A DNA stretch of 58,738 bases from a virus, in the IMG/VR virus record IMGVR_UViG_3300046006_001360, positions 1 through 58,738 of that record. The stretch is one strand, 5' to 3'. Under the pieces are notes generated by a model. It saw only the letters and a program-made list of their open reading frames with translations, searched no databases and had not been told where the DNA came from. The stretch's first letter is position 1. Each line of letters begins with the position of its first letter. This document shows positions 27,099-34,547 of the stretch, one piece after another. The translations under genes and the position numbers were made by a program.

Positions 27099-27554
27099 TT
27101 AAAATTTCATCTGCTTTACTATACGCAGATTTTTTTGTGGGTTAAAGACTAATAAAGATTCCCCATCACCCCAATCTCTAGGATCGTAGTCCCAATGAAA
27201 GAAACCATCACACTTTCCAATAAAGGGTTTAATTAACTTATTACGTTCTCTTACATCAGGCTGCGCTGTAAGATCAGCAACCAATTCTTCAAAATCTATT
27301 CCTAGCACTTCTGATAACTTTTTAGCATCATCTTGTGAAAGCATGTTACCAGATACTCTTACTTCATATGTATATGCTTCTTCAAGTCCATCATCAATAG
27401 AATTACTATGATATGCTTTAGCAAACACAGGGTTTGCGGTTACCCAAACTGGTGCAGGTTTAAAAGAAGAAATCTTAGTACCTGACGTATGATAAGCTAC
27501 GTTATTAAAACTGCTTTCATATAAGAAATTTTCAAATGTACTAATATGTTTCAT
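27099..27554 (-). CDS. Predicted internal head ADP-ribosyltransferase-like protein
   Basis: 151 residues starting MKHISTFENFLYESSF; LYE before Ser at 13 is a protease-type site, leaving about 138 residues. The mature part looks like the small ART fold of phage polyvalent proteins: YHTSGTKISSFKP (21-33, first motif), VWVTANPVFAKAYHS (36-50, strand then helix), then KCDGFFHW (114-121) and GESLLVFNP (131-139, third motif region). T4 packages the ART Alt and injects it to modify host RNA polymerase; this could be a much smaller counterpart. Catalysis is inferred from pattern only. Confidence 0.55.
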   Translation of the reverse strand: MKHISTFENFLYESSFNNVAYHTSGTKISSFKPAPVWVTANPVFAKAYHSNSIDDGLEEAYTYEVRVSGNMLSQDDAKKLSEVLGIDFEELVADLTAQPDVRERNKLIKPFIGKCDGFFHWDYDPRDWGDGESLLVFNPQKNLRIVKQMKF

Positions 27555-27575
27555 TACTTTTCGTTAAATCCTATG

Positions 27576-27905
27576 TTAGTTCATATCTTGAGTGTTACCT
27601 TGACGCATGTCTCCGTCTGGTGCGTCTGGTGTATTCATTAAACCTTCACACGTAGATTTCATTCCTTCCATGAATAAATCCATCCAAGCTTCAGCTTCTT
27701 TTAGATAACCATCAGCTTTATGTTCAGTGTTATCATCATTATGATATTCGTTACATTCAGTCATTGCCATTTCCATACATTCTTTTAGTTTATTACATAA
27801 ACTTTCAGACATAGCTGGATTTGTTGATACACCCATTCCTGACGGCGTTGCTTCTGATGTTTCAGTTTCTTTAACGAAATCACTAAAACTTTTAATTACT
27901 CCCAT
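27576..27905 (-). CDS. Predicted internal head protein, targeting-like N-terminus
   Basis: 109 residues starting MGVIKSFSDFVKETETSEA; TSE before Ala at 18 is a possible site. The rest is acidic and Met-rich with three Cys and a helical stretch (LCNKLKECMEMAMTECNEYH), ending in a Pro/Asp/Asn tail. No enzyme motif. It lies within the run of targeting-type genes, 16 bases from its upstream neighbour. Confidence 0.6.
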   Translation of the reverse strand: MGVIKSFSDFVKETETSEATPSGMGVSTNPAMSESLCNKLKECMEMAMTECNEYHNDDNTEHKADGYLKEAEAWMDLFMEGMKSTCEGLMNTPDAPDGDMRQGNTQDMN

Positions 27906-27920
27906 TTTGTGTTATTTATT

Positions 27921-28109
27921 TTATGCGCCCATTGCGTCCTCTGAGTCATCATAGTCTGTTTCACCGGCACCGCTATCTTCTGCACTACCGTCGCCATCAA
28001 CGTAAACTTTATCTCCGTCTTTAGCAGCTTGAGCTAAGGCTTGATCTTTTTCTTTATCAGTAGTTTCGTCTCCGATAAATTCTTCGTATGTTTTAATTAT
28101 GTTTTTCAT
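27921..28109 (-). CDS. Small acidic predicted internal head protein
   Basis: 62 residues: a targeting-like start (MKNIIKTYEEFIGDETT; compare T4 MKTYQEFIAE) followed by an extremely acidic, Gly/Asp/Ser-rich tail that is probably disordered. The start overlaps the stop of the 384-residue gene by one base. Such an acidic peptide might act as head core or DNA mimic; neither is shown. Confidence 0.6.
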   Translation of the reverse strand: MKNIIKTYEEFIGDETTDKEKDQALAQAAKDGDKVYVDGDGSAEDSGAGETDYDDSEDAMGA

Positions 28110-29263
28110 TATTCTTTAGGTTTTTCTTCGTTAGGAGTTTCTTCCTTAGGTTCTTCCTTTTTTTCGTCACCGCCTACAAGTTCATTAATTACTCCATAGA
28201 CTGCTAATGCAAGACCACCGTATTTCATAAACTTGATAGCCATACCAAATCCTGGGATAGCAAAGCCAAGTCCTTTTTCTGCTAGACCTTGTAAATCCAT
28301 AACACCTTTCTTAAAAGTAGACTCTGCAAGATATCCCGCAGCAATTCCAACAAGCCCTGCAACAACTGGGAATTTAAAAGGCCCAGGTGCACTTGCAATT
28401 TTGGTTGCAAGAATAGACATTCTTTCCAATCCTGTCTCAGCAGCAGAAGCAACTTTAGCTTCTATTTTATGAAACACTGAAAATGGAGGCATGTGTGCAA
28501 GTTTACTCATGATAGATGAAATGAATGGTATTTGTAAACCACCTTTTGCTTCCGCATGGTCACTTTCAAATAATTCGCATTCACTAAGAATATCATCTAT
28601 TGAATAATTTTCTTTAAGCGTTTCAGCTACCGCATAGTAAAATGAGGATTCAAATGCTTGTATATATGATTCTTCAGTAGTTGCTGCTTTTTCTCCACCT
28701 TTTACCAATTCTCCAACGAAATCTCCAGTTGCCCATTTAGCAACCGCTCCACCCATTGCAGCAAGGTTTTTACCTTCCTCTGTAATTTTCTTGCGTTTAT
28801 CAGAATCTTTAAGATATGGCTGAATTTTTGCTTTAATCTTTTCTTTAGCCTTTTCAACAGAAGCACGAGCAGTATCTTTTGCTAAGTTCCATGCTTTTAA
28901 CAATACTTCTTTAACCTTACCTAAAACAGATTTAAGTGGCGCCATAAGTTTACCGCCAAACTTTAAAGCAGCTTGTGATTTTGCACCAAGTTTATCTGCA
29001 TAGTCTTTTCCCTTTTCTTTTATCTTTTCTTGTGCAGCAGCGGCAAGTGCCTTAAACTTATCAGCAAAACTTTCTTCATTAATACTTAAACAGGTTTCGA
29101 ATAAAGTATCTATAAGACCTTCGTTAATAAAGAACTGTAATGACTCGCTTTCTTCTAAAGAAGCACCACCTTTTTCAGCACAAGCTAAAAGAAATACTTC
29201 TTTAGATTTTGCCGTATGTCTAACGTCATAGGTTTCAATTATAAACTCTGTGTAATTCAGCAT
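28109..29263 (-). CDS. Predicted internal head protein, helical, membrane-active-looking
   Basis: 384 residues starting MLNYTEFIIETYD, the closest match to the T4 sequence MKTYQEFIAE (Y-x-E-F-I-x-E). Further protease-type sites follow (FINE before Gly at 48; SINE at 63). Residues 65-160 are amphipathic Lys/Ala helix, and the C-terminal part has hydrophobic Gly/Ala-rich stretches (about 298-314 and 331-364) before a Lys/Glu/Pro tail. It could be a pilot protein that helps DNA cross the membrane, or a core protein. It is first gene of its unit, with a late-type promoter. Confidence 0.65.
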   Translation of the reverse strand: MLNYTEFIIETYDVRHTAKSKEVFLLACAEKGGASLEESESLQFFINEGLIDTLFETCLSINEESFADKFKALAAAAQEKIKEKGKDYADKLGAKSQAALKFGGKLMAPLKSVLGKVKEVLLKAWNLAKDTARASVEKAKEKIKAKIQPYLKDSDKRKKITEEGKNLAAMGGAVAKWATGDFVGELVKGGEKAATTEESYIQAFESSFYYAVAETLKENYSIDDILSECELFESDHAEAKGGLQIPFISSIMSKLAHMPPFSVFHKIEAKVASAAETGLERMSILATKIASAPGPFKFPVVAGLVGIAAGYLAESTFKKGVMDLQGLAEKGLGFAIPGFGMAIKFMKYGGLALAVYGVINELVGGDEKKEEPKEETPNEEKPKE

Positions 29264-29278
29264 TAAGGTTTAGTATTT

Positions 29279-29292
29279 TCTTTATATATTCA
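29279..29292 (-). promoter_or_regulatory. Late-type promoter candidate for head-protein cluster
   Basis: Minus-strand ATGAATATATAAAGAAAATAC, about 20 bases before the ATG at 29263 and after a strong terminator, so it probably drives the run of targeting-type genes. Confidence 0.5.
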
Positions 29293-29304
29293 TAATAGAA
29301 ATGT

Positions 29305-29336
29305 ATAAAAAAAGGACTATCCGAAGACAGTCCTTT
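29305..29336 (-). terminator. Intrinsic terminator with UUCG loop
   Basis: Minus-strand stem AAAGGACTGTC / GATAGTCCTTT (11 pairs including one G-U) closed by a TTCG tetraloop and followed by seven T. It ends the DUF932-like transcript. Confidence 0.9.
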
Positions 29337-29357
29337 GTAGATATAATATGTGTATGA

Positions 29358-30497
29358 TTAGTTCATGATAATCAAACGTGGGTAATCAATTTTTACACCA
29401 GTTGCAATATCTTCAAGATCCAATTCTTTCTTGAATAAAAGATTAGATGCTTCAATCTGCAATGCTGCTCTATGATCACCAATTAATTTGATTTCGTCTG
29501 GGTGACTAGCGATATACGTTAAAGCATTAAAGTAATCATATGCATTAATTCCTGAGTCAGCAGTACCTTTCCATTTACGAGATTTAGATGCAATATCCAT
29601 ACCGTACCCTTTGAAGAATGGTTTATCATCAAAGTAATCTAAAAGTAATCTATCATAAACTCCTTCTTCATTTCTGCTTGAGAAAAATTCACGGAATTGA
29701 TAGAACTCTTTAATTGAGATGTTATTACCTTTTAAATGTTGAACAGCTTGTTCTAAAGTAGCAGGCATTGTTTCAGAGTGAAACTTGATGGATTTTTCAA
29801 TAACTGATTGGATTTTCTTGTTATTGAAAGTGTTTTTAGAAATGTCAGCACCAAATCCAAATTGGTTAGCGGTATTTCCATTAGTACACACTAGTCTCTC
29901 AAAGAACGGAGCATAGTTAAATTGTAATCCAGTGAAAGCAAAACGATCACCCATTTTCCATAGGTCAGCGTCATTTCCAAATACATCCACAGATTCAGAT
30001 TGGTTTAAAAGAATAAGTTCAACCTTATCTTTAGCAACATCAAAGTTCATAGCCTTTAATGAGTATTCCTTTTCAGATTCTTCTAAAGATTCAGTTATCC
30101 AATCAAAATATTGACGGTGCGAAGCATCATCATCATTTTTCTTTCCATCTCTGTGAGGTAATACATCAACGATTTGTTGATTTCCTTTTTCGTCTTTAAC
30201 AATTGAGCCGTACATTTTTACGTTACCCTCAGCTGTTTTAAGTTTGTCAGAAACAGATCTCCAATCTTCTTCTGTCATTTTTGTTGCAAAGTCAGAAAAG
30301 TTTTTCTTAACTCTTAACATACCAAAGATTTTTGACAAAGCATTATCTCTAACCGGGATTCCGTTATGAGAGATACCATTTGCATCAATGTCTAGATCTT
30401 GGATTTTTAGTTCACTGGTAGACCTGTCCGCAAGTCTTTCCAAAAACTCAGCAGATCCTTTTTGGATTTGCTCAATTACTTCTTGGTTTGGATTCAT
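29358..30497 (-). CDS. DUF932-like protein
   Basis: 379 residues. The middle has the pattern of the phage/plasmid DUF932 family: a beta-rich region, GLQFNYAPFFERLVCTNGNT (about 205-224; family pattern RxVCxN), then a helical C-terminal part. These proteins are common on plasmids and phages; their role is unknown, though DNA-related functions have been suggested. It forms a single-gene unit between a late-type promoter (30506-30520) and a strong terminator, which suggests abundant expression. Confidence 0.55.
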   Translation of the reverse strand: MNPNQEVIEQIQKGSAEFLERLADRSTSELKIQDLDIDANGISHNGIPVRDNALSKIFGMLRVKKNFSDFATKMTEEDWRSVSDKLKTAEGNVKMYGSIVKDEKGNQQIVDVLPHRDGKKNDDDASHRQYFDWITESLEESEKEYSLKAMNFDVAKDKVELILLNQSESVDVFGNDADLWKMGDRFAFTGLQFNYAPFFERLVCTNGNTANQFGFGADISKNTFNNKKIQSVIEKSIKFHSETMPATLEQAVQHLKGNNISIKEFYQFREFFSSRNEEGVYDRLLLDYFDDKPFFKGYGMDIASKSRKWKGTADSGINAYDYFNALTYIASHPDEIKLIGDHRAALQIEASNLLFKKELDLEDIATGVKIDYPRLIIMN

Positions 30498-30505
30498 ATT
30501 GTTGA

Positions 30506-30520
30506 TTTTAGTTTATATTC
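30506..30520 (-). promoter_or_regulatory. Late-type promoter candidate
   Basis: Minus-strand GAATATAAACTAAAATC, about ten bases before the ATG at 30497; a GRATATAxA-type element. Confidence 0.45.
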
Positions 30521-30539
30521 TTGTTCTTAACATTAGTTC

Positions 30540-30800
30540 TTATGCTTTGTAAAAAGTTAATTCATAAGAACCTGATGCCATTCTGTAAAGAATGATATGT
30601 AGATATTTCTTAGCAGGGTTTCCAGTTCTCTTAACTTTTAACTCTAGATTGTAAAAAACTTGATGACCGTAGGCTACGTGTTCAGTCCAGATATTTTCTG
30701 GGAAAACGATTTCATATCGATTTTCTCGAGCAATTTCAGCGTACACAGCCTCTAAGGCTTGGTTTTGTGTTGCGTAATAAGTTGAGACGTATGATTTCAT
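30540..30800 (-). CDS. Small conserved-looking phage protein
   Basis: 86 residues (MKSYVSTYYATQNQALEAVY...ASGSYELTFYKA), beta-rich C-terminal half with NPAKKYLHIILYRM. I have the impression of a small family shared by large phages but cannot name a function. No signal or membrane segment. It follows a promoter region of the early-looking type (30801-30859). Confidence 0.65.
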   Translation of the reverse strand: MKSYVSTYYATQNQALEAVYAEIARENRYEIVFPENIWTEHVAYGHQVFYNLELKVKRTGNPAKKYLHIILYRMASGSYELTFYKA

Positions 30801-30882
30801 ATATAGGTTGTTTTTAATTATAGAGCAAAATTAACCAATAATTTCATACCATGCAAATTTTATTTCACAAAGTTATTAACAT
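30801..30882 (-). promoter_or_regulatory. Promoter region with GTTAATAAC box and half palindrome
   Basis: Minus strand: GTTAATAAC (30872-30880, inside the 3' end of the upstream gene), then AAAATTTGC, then TTGGTTAATTTTGC (a half copy of the GTTAA-TTAAC palindrome). The same order of elements is found before several small genes here. The first two could serve as the -33 TTG and -7 TAnnTTTG-like signals of Bacteroidota promoters. Confidence 0.4.
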
Positions 30883-31327
30883 ATTTTTGGAATATCTCTA
30901 GTGGGTTACGATGACCCATATCTTCTACGTGAATAAGATCAGGATTAGCGCCCCAAGATTTAAAGTAATCCAAAGATTTAACTGGACTTATTACAGTATC
31001 ATGTGCACCTAATACAATTGTATGTTCTGCGCGTTCAACACCCATGTGGGAAACAGGATCAAAACTACGGTCAACGACAGCAGGATTAAAAAGTAGAACA
31101 GGAATACCTGTAAGTGTAGATAATCTATGAGCAAAGAAACCACCCATTGATGAACCAATTATAAGATCTATTTTGTGTTCTTTTACACCTTGCAGTACCG
31201 TACCAAATAAACCAAGATCTCTGTAGTTCATTGGAGGATCATAGACGAACTCAAATGTTTCAGACAGATATTCATTTTTAACTGTTTTATGCGGCGCCTC
31301 AAGGCCATGTAGATATGCGACTCTCAT
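30860..31327 (-). CDS. Alpha/beta hydrolase, YqiA-like esterase
   Basis: 155 residues with a full catalytic layout: MRVAYLHGLE at the N-terminus (oxyanion region), IIGSSMGGFFAHRL (about 56-69, nucleophile Ser in GxSxGG), VLGAHDTVISP (Asp) and DMGHRNP (His). Length and LLFNPAVV agree with the small YqiA/UPF0227 esterases. The substrate is unknown; deacylation of surface polymer or a small ester is possible. Start and stop overlap neighbours by one base. Confidence 0.8.
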   Translation of the reverse strand: MRVAYLHGLEAPHKTVKNEYLSETFEFVYDPPMNYRDLGLFGTVLQGVKEHKIDLIIGSSMGGFFAHRLSTLTGIPVLLFNPAVVDRSFDPVSHMGVERAEHTIVLGAHDTVISPVKSLDYFKSWGANPDLIHVEDMGHRNPLEIFQKYVNNFVK

Positions 31328-31569
31328 TAACTCTGGTATTTTTGTTGAACGTATTCTTCAATCTCTCTCATAGTAGGGATTGCTTCATGATTTGATTGCT
31401 GTGAAACTTTAATAGCTTCATCAGTATCATCAGTAAATAGGATTTCTTTGTAAGCTAATCCACCGTCATTTACATGCGTATTGTTTTCTGTGTTTGTGGT
31501 CCAGAAACGGAAACCTCTGTCCGGCATTCTTAAATGCTCAAGGACAACGAATTTTTTAGTTCCACTCAT
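31327..31569 (-). CDS. Small hypothetical protein
   Basis: 80 residues, soluble, with MPDRGFRFWTTNTENNTHV and a helical C-terminus. It overlaps the ATG of the hydrolase by one base and starts two bases after the 130-residue gene. Family not recognised. Confidence 0.6.
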   Translation of the reverse strand: MSGTKKFVVLEHLRMPDRGFRFWTTNTENNTHVNDGGLAYKEILFTDDTDEAIKVSQQSNHEAIPTMREIEEYVQQKYQS

Positions 31570-31571
31570 GA

Positions 31572-31964
31572 TTAATAGATTTGAGCAAAAACGCTTTGGT
31601 TAACGAATTCACTATCTTCATTTAGTGCCTCAATTTGTTCGTCAGTCATTGGTTCACCATCGTAATCTGCAGACGTGATAGAGGCATCGCAAAAATCACC
31701 GTAGTCTTCCATGTCAATTCCTTCCACCATTACATTAGATATCTTTGAGTAATCAAACTCAATAGGAGTTTTCTCAGAAAAGATAAACGGTTTTAATTCA
31801 GAAGCTAAACACTGGAACCTTAATCCGCCGTGTGTATAGATAGTCTCAACGAGAGCAGTTATCCCAGATACAGATTTTTCTAAGGTTTTTACGTGAGCAC
31901 CTGTAGTAATACTTTTTCCGTCGATTGTTAAAGATTGGCCGGTGTAAATAAAATGATTTGTCAT
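31572..31964 (-). CDS. Small protein with acidic C-terminal motif
   Basis: 130 residues. N-terminal beta-rich part, then VEGIDMEDYGDFCDASITSA and MTDEQIEALNEDSEFVNQSV, a pattern I have seen in uncharacterised proteins of other phages. No function known. Preceded by a palindrome-bearing promoter region. Confidence 0.65.
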   Translation of the reverse strand: MTNHFIYTGQSLTIDGKSITTGAHVKTLEKSVSGITALVETIYTHGGLRFQCLASELKPFIFSEKTPIEFDYSKISNVMVEGIDMEDYGDFCDASITSADYDGEPMTDEQIEALNEDSEFVNQSVFAQIY

Positions 31965-32053
31965 ATTGTATATTGTTTTTTAATTATAGTTAAATTTAAC
32001 CAATCTAAAGAAGCAAAGCAAACTTTAAGTGTTAAAGTTTTGTTAAAATTTAC
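31965..32053 (-). promoter_or_regulatory. Promoter region with perfect palindrome GTTAAATTTAAC
   Basis: The 12-bp palindrome is at 31989-32000. Upstream on the minus strand are TTAACAAAACTTTAACAC and AAAGTTTGCTTTGCTTC. Almost the same layout precedes the genes starting at 32862, 34464 and 34955, so this is probably a common promoter/operator of a regulated gene class. Confidence 0.5.
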
Positions 32054-32350
32054 TTATGCAATTTCGTCAAAGTAGATACAGATTGCTCGGTTATCTCCAG
32101 AAACAATGTTTGCGTAAGATCCTTCATATTCTGCAAAGGCACCTTCTCTAACAAGTTTGTGTGCTTTGTTTAATCTGCGTTGAGCTAACGAATCGTTTAC
32201 ATCGCTCCTTGCGTCTTTCATGAATGAAGTTGAAACATAAGTTCCTCCACATCCACATCGGCAACAATGATCTTTACCAACGTAAATTTGGGATACTTGA
32301 TTAAGAGTTACATTTAAGAAATCTGATTGGTTGTTGATTTGATTTTTCAT
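32054..32350 (-). CDS. Small Cys/Gly-motif protein
   Basis: 98 residues with GKDHCCRCGCGGTYVS around 26-41, suggesting a metal site, and RRLNKAHKLVREGAFAEYEG. Family not recognised by name. 12 bases from the upstream gene. Confidence 0.65.
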   Translation of the reverse strand: MKNQINNQSDFLNVTLNQVSQIYVGKDHCCRCGCGGTYVSTSFMKDARSDVNDSLAQRRLNKAHKLVREGAFAEYEGSYANIVSGDNRAICIYFDEIA

Positions 32351-32362
32351 AATGATTAAGTT

Positions 32363-32599
32363 TTAGATAGTTTCAGCAAAAGATTTGAATGTGTTAGCAA
32401 TATAATCGAATGTATCGAATGTAGTAAGATCTAAATGAAGGTCAGTAGAAATTTCGGTGTCAACCCATTCCCCAGGAAGTATCTCAAGCATTGGGGAAGA
32501 TGTAGGAGAAATGATTAATGTATTACCTGAGTATACATAAGGTTGCTCAAGTTTTTTCAGAAGCTGTAAAAGAATTGCAATGTTAGCAGAATTTTCCAT
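32363..32599 (-). CDS. Small hypothetical protein
   Basis: 78 residues, acidic, beta-rich (YVYSGNTLIISPTSSPMLEI), with a helical C-terminus. It forms a three-gene run with 32617-32862 and 32054-32350. Family not recognised. Confidence 0.6.
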   Translation of the reverse strand: MENSANIAILLQLLKKLEQPYVYSGNTLIISPTSSPMLEILPGEWVDTEISTDLHLDLTTFDTFDYIANTFKSFAETI

Positions 32600-32616
32600 A
32601 ATGATTAAGTTTTAGA

Positions 32617-32862
32617 TTATTTAGAAATGTATGGTACTCCGTAGCTGATACAGATATGTTGAATATGTTCTCTGTTATAATATGAGGGTGTTCCTTTACC
32701 TTCAGGACCAGGGCACCACGCAAAAAGATTATCATCTTCTTTAACAAAGAAACCTTTTTGACCGCACCAAGTATAACAAGTATTGTTGTAAATCTCGATA
32801 GTACCAAGAAGCGCAGTGATTTCCATTAATTTAGTTGGCATTTTGTAATTGGCTGAATACAT
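32617..32862 (-). CDS. Small Cys/Trp-rich protein
   Basis: 81 residues (MYSANYKMPTKLMEITALLG...), with CYTWCGQKGFFV and WCPGPEGKGTPSYY in the middle; Cys and Trp content suggests a compact or metal-binding fold. First gene after the promoter region at 32863-32952. Family not recognised. Confidence 0.6.
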   Translation of the reverse strand: MYSANYKMPTKLMEITALLGTIEIYNNTCYTWCGQKGFFVKEDDNLFAWCPGPEGKGTPSYYNREHIQHICISYGVPYISK

Positions 32863-32952
32863 AAGTAATATGTGTTTGATTAATATTGATAGTTAAAATT
32901 AACCAAAATAAAGAAGCAAAGCAAATTCTAAATGTTAAATTTTTGTTAAACT
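32863..32952 (-). promoter_or_regulatory. Promoter region with GTTAAAATTAAC palindrome
   Basis: Inverted repeat GTTAA-AA-TTAAC at 32892-32903, with upstream (minus strand) TTTAACAAAAATTTAACA and GAATTTGCTTTGCTTC. Nearly identical to the region 34465-34547. Confidence 0.5.
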
Positions 32953-33195
32953 TTACTTCTTTGGTATTTCTATTGTATCAGTAACAGAACTATCACAAAT
33001 AGTATGAGTGTAAGTTCCGTTATGCCATTCATACTTACCTTTCATTATGTTGTAACCGTAGTGTGGTCCAAACCTGCTTTCGCTATGAGACTTAACACAA
33101 CGCGTGTTAATCCAATAACCTTTACCGTTTTTGACAAAGTCGGGTGCTCTTTCACACCCGACTGCTAAAAGTAATATAAGTAGTACTTTTTTCAT
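32953..33195 (-). CDS. Small putative lipoprotein
   Basis: 80 residues. MKKVLLILLLAVGCERAP is a short lipoprotein signal with a lipobox ending in Cys14; the mature part has four more Cys or His-rich positions (RCVKSHSESRFGPHYGYN). It follows the transglycosylase gene by one base, so it may be a lysis accessory (spanin-like) or act in surface exclusion. The role is inferred from context. Confidence 0.7.
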   Translation of the reverse strand: MKKVLLILLLAVGCERAPDFVKNGKGYWINTRCVKSHSESRFGPHYGYNIMKGKYEWHNGTYTHTICDSSVTDTIEIPKK

Positions 33196-33196
33196 A

Positions 33197-33712
33197 TTAG
33201 AATTTTAGATTGTAATTGTAAACATTAAGTGCATATTGGTTAACCATAGGTCTTCCAGTATTATAAGCACCAAAGACAAGTTTCCAATTTCCATACCTAT
33301 CGTGTAAGTGCCTAAGTAATTTCATACTTGTCTCAACATTAAATTGTATGTTATCTTTTAAATCTGCCTTTGTGAATTTCTTTTTCGGCCACATCATTCG
33401 TGCAGTAGGTACCATAACTTGCATGGGTCCAACTGCTCCAGCAAATGAAGTTTGCTTATGGTCATAATTCCACTGAAACGGATTAACATAACGAGTTTCA
33501 CAATACGCAATCCCATAAGCATATTTTCTTGGGATGTTGTATTTTTCTGCGTACTTATCTATCAGATAGTACATTTGCAGACACGGTGGGGACGTTTGGT
33601 CTATCACAGGCGCATCTGGCAATTTGAAGGTTGTTTCGTTCTTCATATAAAGCCAGAAGGCAGCCAATCCCACGATCATAAAAATGATCAGTGATTTTAA
33701 CATATCCTTCAT
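33197..33712 (-). CDS. Membrane-anchored lytic transglycosylase (probable endolysin)
   Basis: 171 residues. An N-terminal membrane segment (about 5-22, SLIIFMIVGLAAFWLYM) is followed by an SLT/goose-lysozyme-type domain: YGIAYCETRYVNPFQW with the catalytic Glu in CET, GAVGPMQVMVPTARMMW, then LLRHLHDRYGNW and VFGAYNTGRPMV. Such enzymes cleave peptidoglycan glycan strands with anhydro-MurNAc formation. The uncleaved-type anchor suggests a signal-anchor endolysin or a secreted lysis enzyme. Flanked by a lipoprotein and a one-TM protein, a plausible lysis cassette. Confidence 0.85.
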   Translation of the reverse strand: MKDMLKSLIIFMIVGLAAFWLYMKNETTFKLPDAPVIDQTSPPCLQMYYLIDKYAEKYNIPRKYAYGIAYCETRYVNPFQWNYDHKQTSFAGAVGPMQVMVPTARMMWPKKKFTKADLKDNIQFNVETSMKLLRHLHDRYGNWKLVFGAYNTGRPMVNQYALNVYNYNLKF

Positions 33713-33720
33713 AGGCTCTA

Positions 33721-34050
33721 TTATTTTTTCTGATAGATACGGTTTGCGTAGATGTTGAAGATAGATTGTCCTAATCCGTTTTCATACAAAGTGTATGCTC
33801 CGGTTTTTCTGTCGATAATCATAAGTTCGCCGCGTTCATTAACTGCAACGGATGTTTCGTCAGATTTGTGAGCATTTTGCATGCTCGAGATTTTAGTGTG
33901 GTTTTTGTAGTTGTTATAGATATCACCTGAGATGAAACCTATTGCTACTGCAAGAATAATAACAGTTGCTTTTCCAATTTTGTTAAGAGCTGTAAAAATA
34001 GCTTCTGTGTTAATTTTGAACTTCGACTTCGTGTTAATTGTGTTTTGCAT
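33721..34050 (-). CDS. Single-pass membrane protein of lysis region
   Basis: 109 residues with one transmembrane segment (about 29-46, VIILAVAIGFISGDIY) after a basic N-terminus, then a soluble beta-type domain (ELMIIDRKTGAYTLYENGLG). Could be a holin, antiholin or inner-membrane spanin; topology alone does not decide. Nine bases upstream of the transglycosylase gene. Confidence 0.65.
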   Translation of the reverse strand: MQNTINTKSKFKINTEAIFTALNKIGKATVIILAVAIGFISGDIYNNYKNHTKISSMQNAHKSDETSVAVNERGELMIIDRKTGAYTLYENGLGQSIFNIYANRIYQKK

Positions 34051-34070
34051 AATTTGGGTTTTGGTTAAAC

Positions 34071-34346
34071 TTATTTTCGTTCTTTTATGATTACTTGACC
34101 GTCTCCAGTCAAGTCAAACATTGCTCCTTTTTCTTGACGGAACGTATATGTTTCAGCAGAATCTTTTTCTGTCATTTTACGGGTCAAGTACCAGATGTCA
34201 GCTTCACCTTTCCAGGTTACGGTTACAAGTTTTTCACCAGCTGGTAATTCCACAGTTGCAGACCCACCAAAATCTTTTGCCATTTGTTGGTCAGTACAAG
34301 AAGCAAGTGTTAAAGCCAATACGGCTAGGATTAAGAATCTTTTCAT
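34071..34346 (-). CDS. Small putative lipoprotein
   Basis: 91 residues. MKRFLILAVLALTLASC is a typical lipoprotein signal peptide (lipobox LASC, Cys17). The mature part is beta-rich (KLVTVTWKGEADIWYLTRKM). Could be an outer-membrane lysis protein or a superinfection-exclusion factor; neither is shown. Part of the run 34464 to 32953. Confidence 0.75.
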   Translation of the reverse strand: MKRFLILAVLALTLASCTDQQMAKDFGGSATVELPAGEKLVTVTWKGEADIWYLTRKMTEKDSAETYTFRQEKGAMFDLTGDGQVIIKERK

Positions 34347-34347
34347 A

Positions 34348-34464
34348 TTATTTGTTTTTAGAGTTTTTGTGTTTATCTTTACGGTCGTATTTTTTCTTAT
34401 TCTTTTGGACTGTTGTTTTCGAGGCTGCCCAGATCTCTTGCATTGTAAAAGTAACGGTTTTCAT
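34348..34464 (-). CDS. Very small basic protein
   Basis: 38 residues starting MKTVTFTMQEIWAASK, then an extremely Lys-rich tail (KKKYDRKDKHKN). It begins immediately after a palindrome-bearing promoter region and ends a few bases before the lipoprotein gene. The promoter position and exact packing favour a real gene; the function is unknown, perhaps nucleic-acid binding. Confidence 0.5.
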   Translation of the reverse strand: MKTVTFTMQEIWAASKTTVQKNKKKYDRKDKHKNSKNK

Positions 34465-34547
34465 TTTGTGTATTTTTAATTTGATAGTTAAAATTAACCA
34501 AAATACCAATGTAAAGCAAATTTAGAATGTTAAATTTTTGTTAAACT
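34465..34547 (-). promoter_or_regulatory. Promoter region with GTTAAAATTAAC palindrome
   Basis: Palindrome at 34487-34498 on a background very similar to 32863-32952, including TTTAACAAAAATTTAACA upstream and TTTTGGTTAATTTTAACTAT around it. Probably drives the 38-residue gene and the lysis run. Confidence 0.5.
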
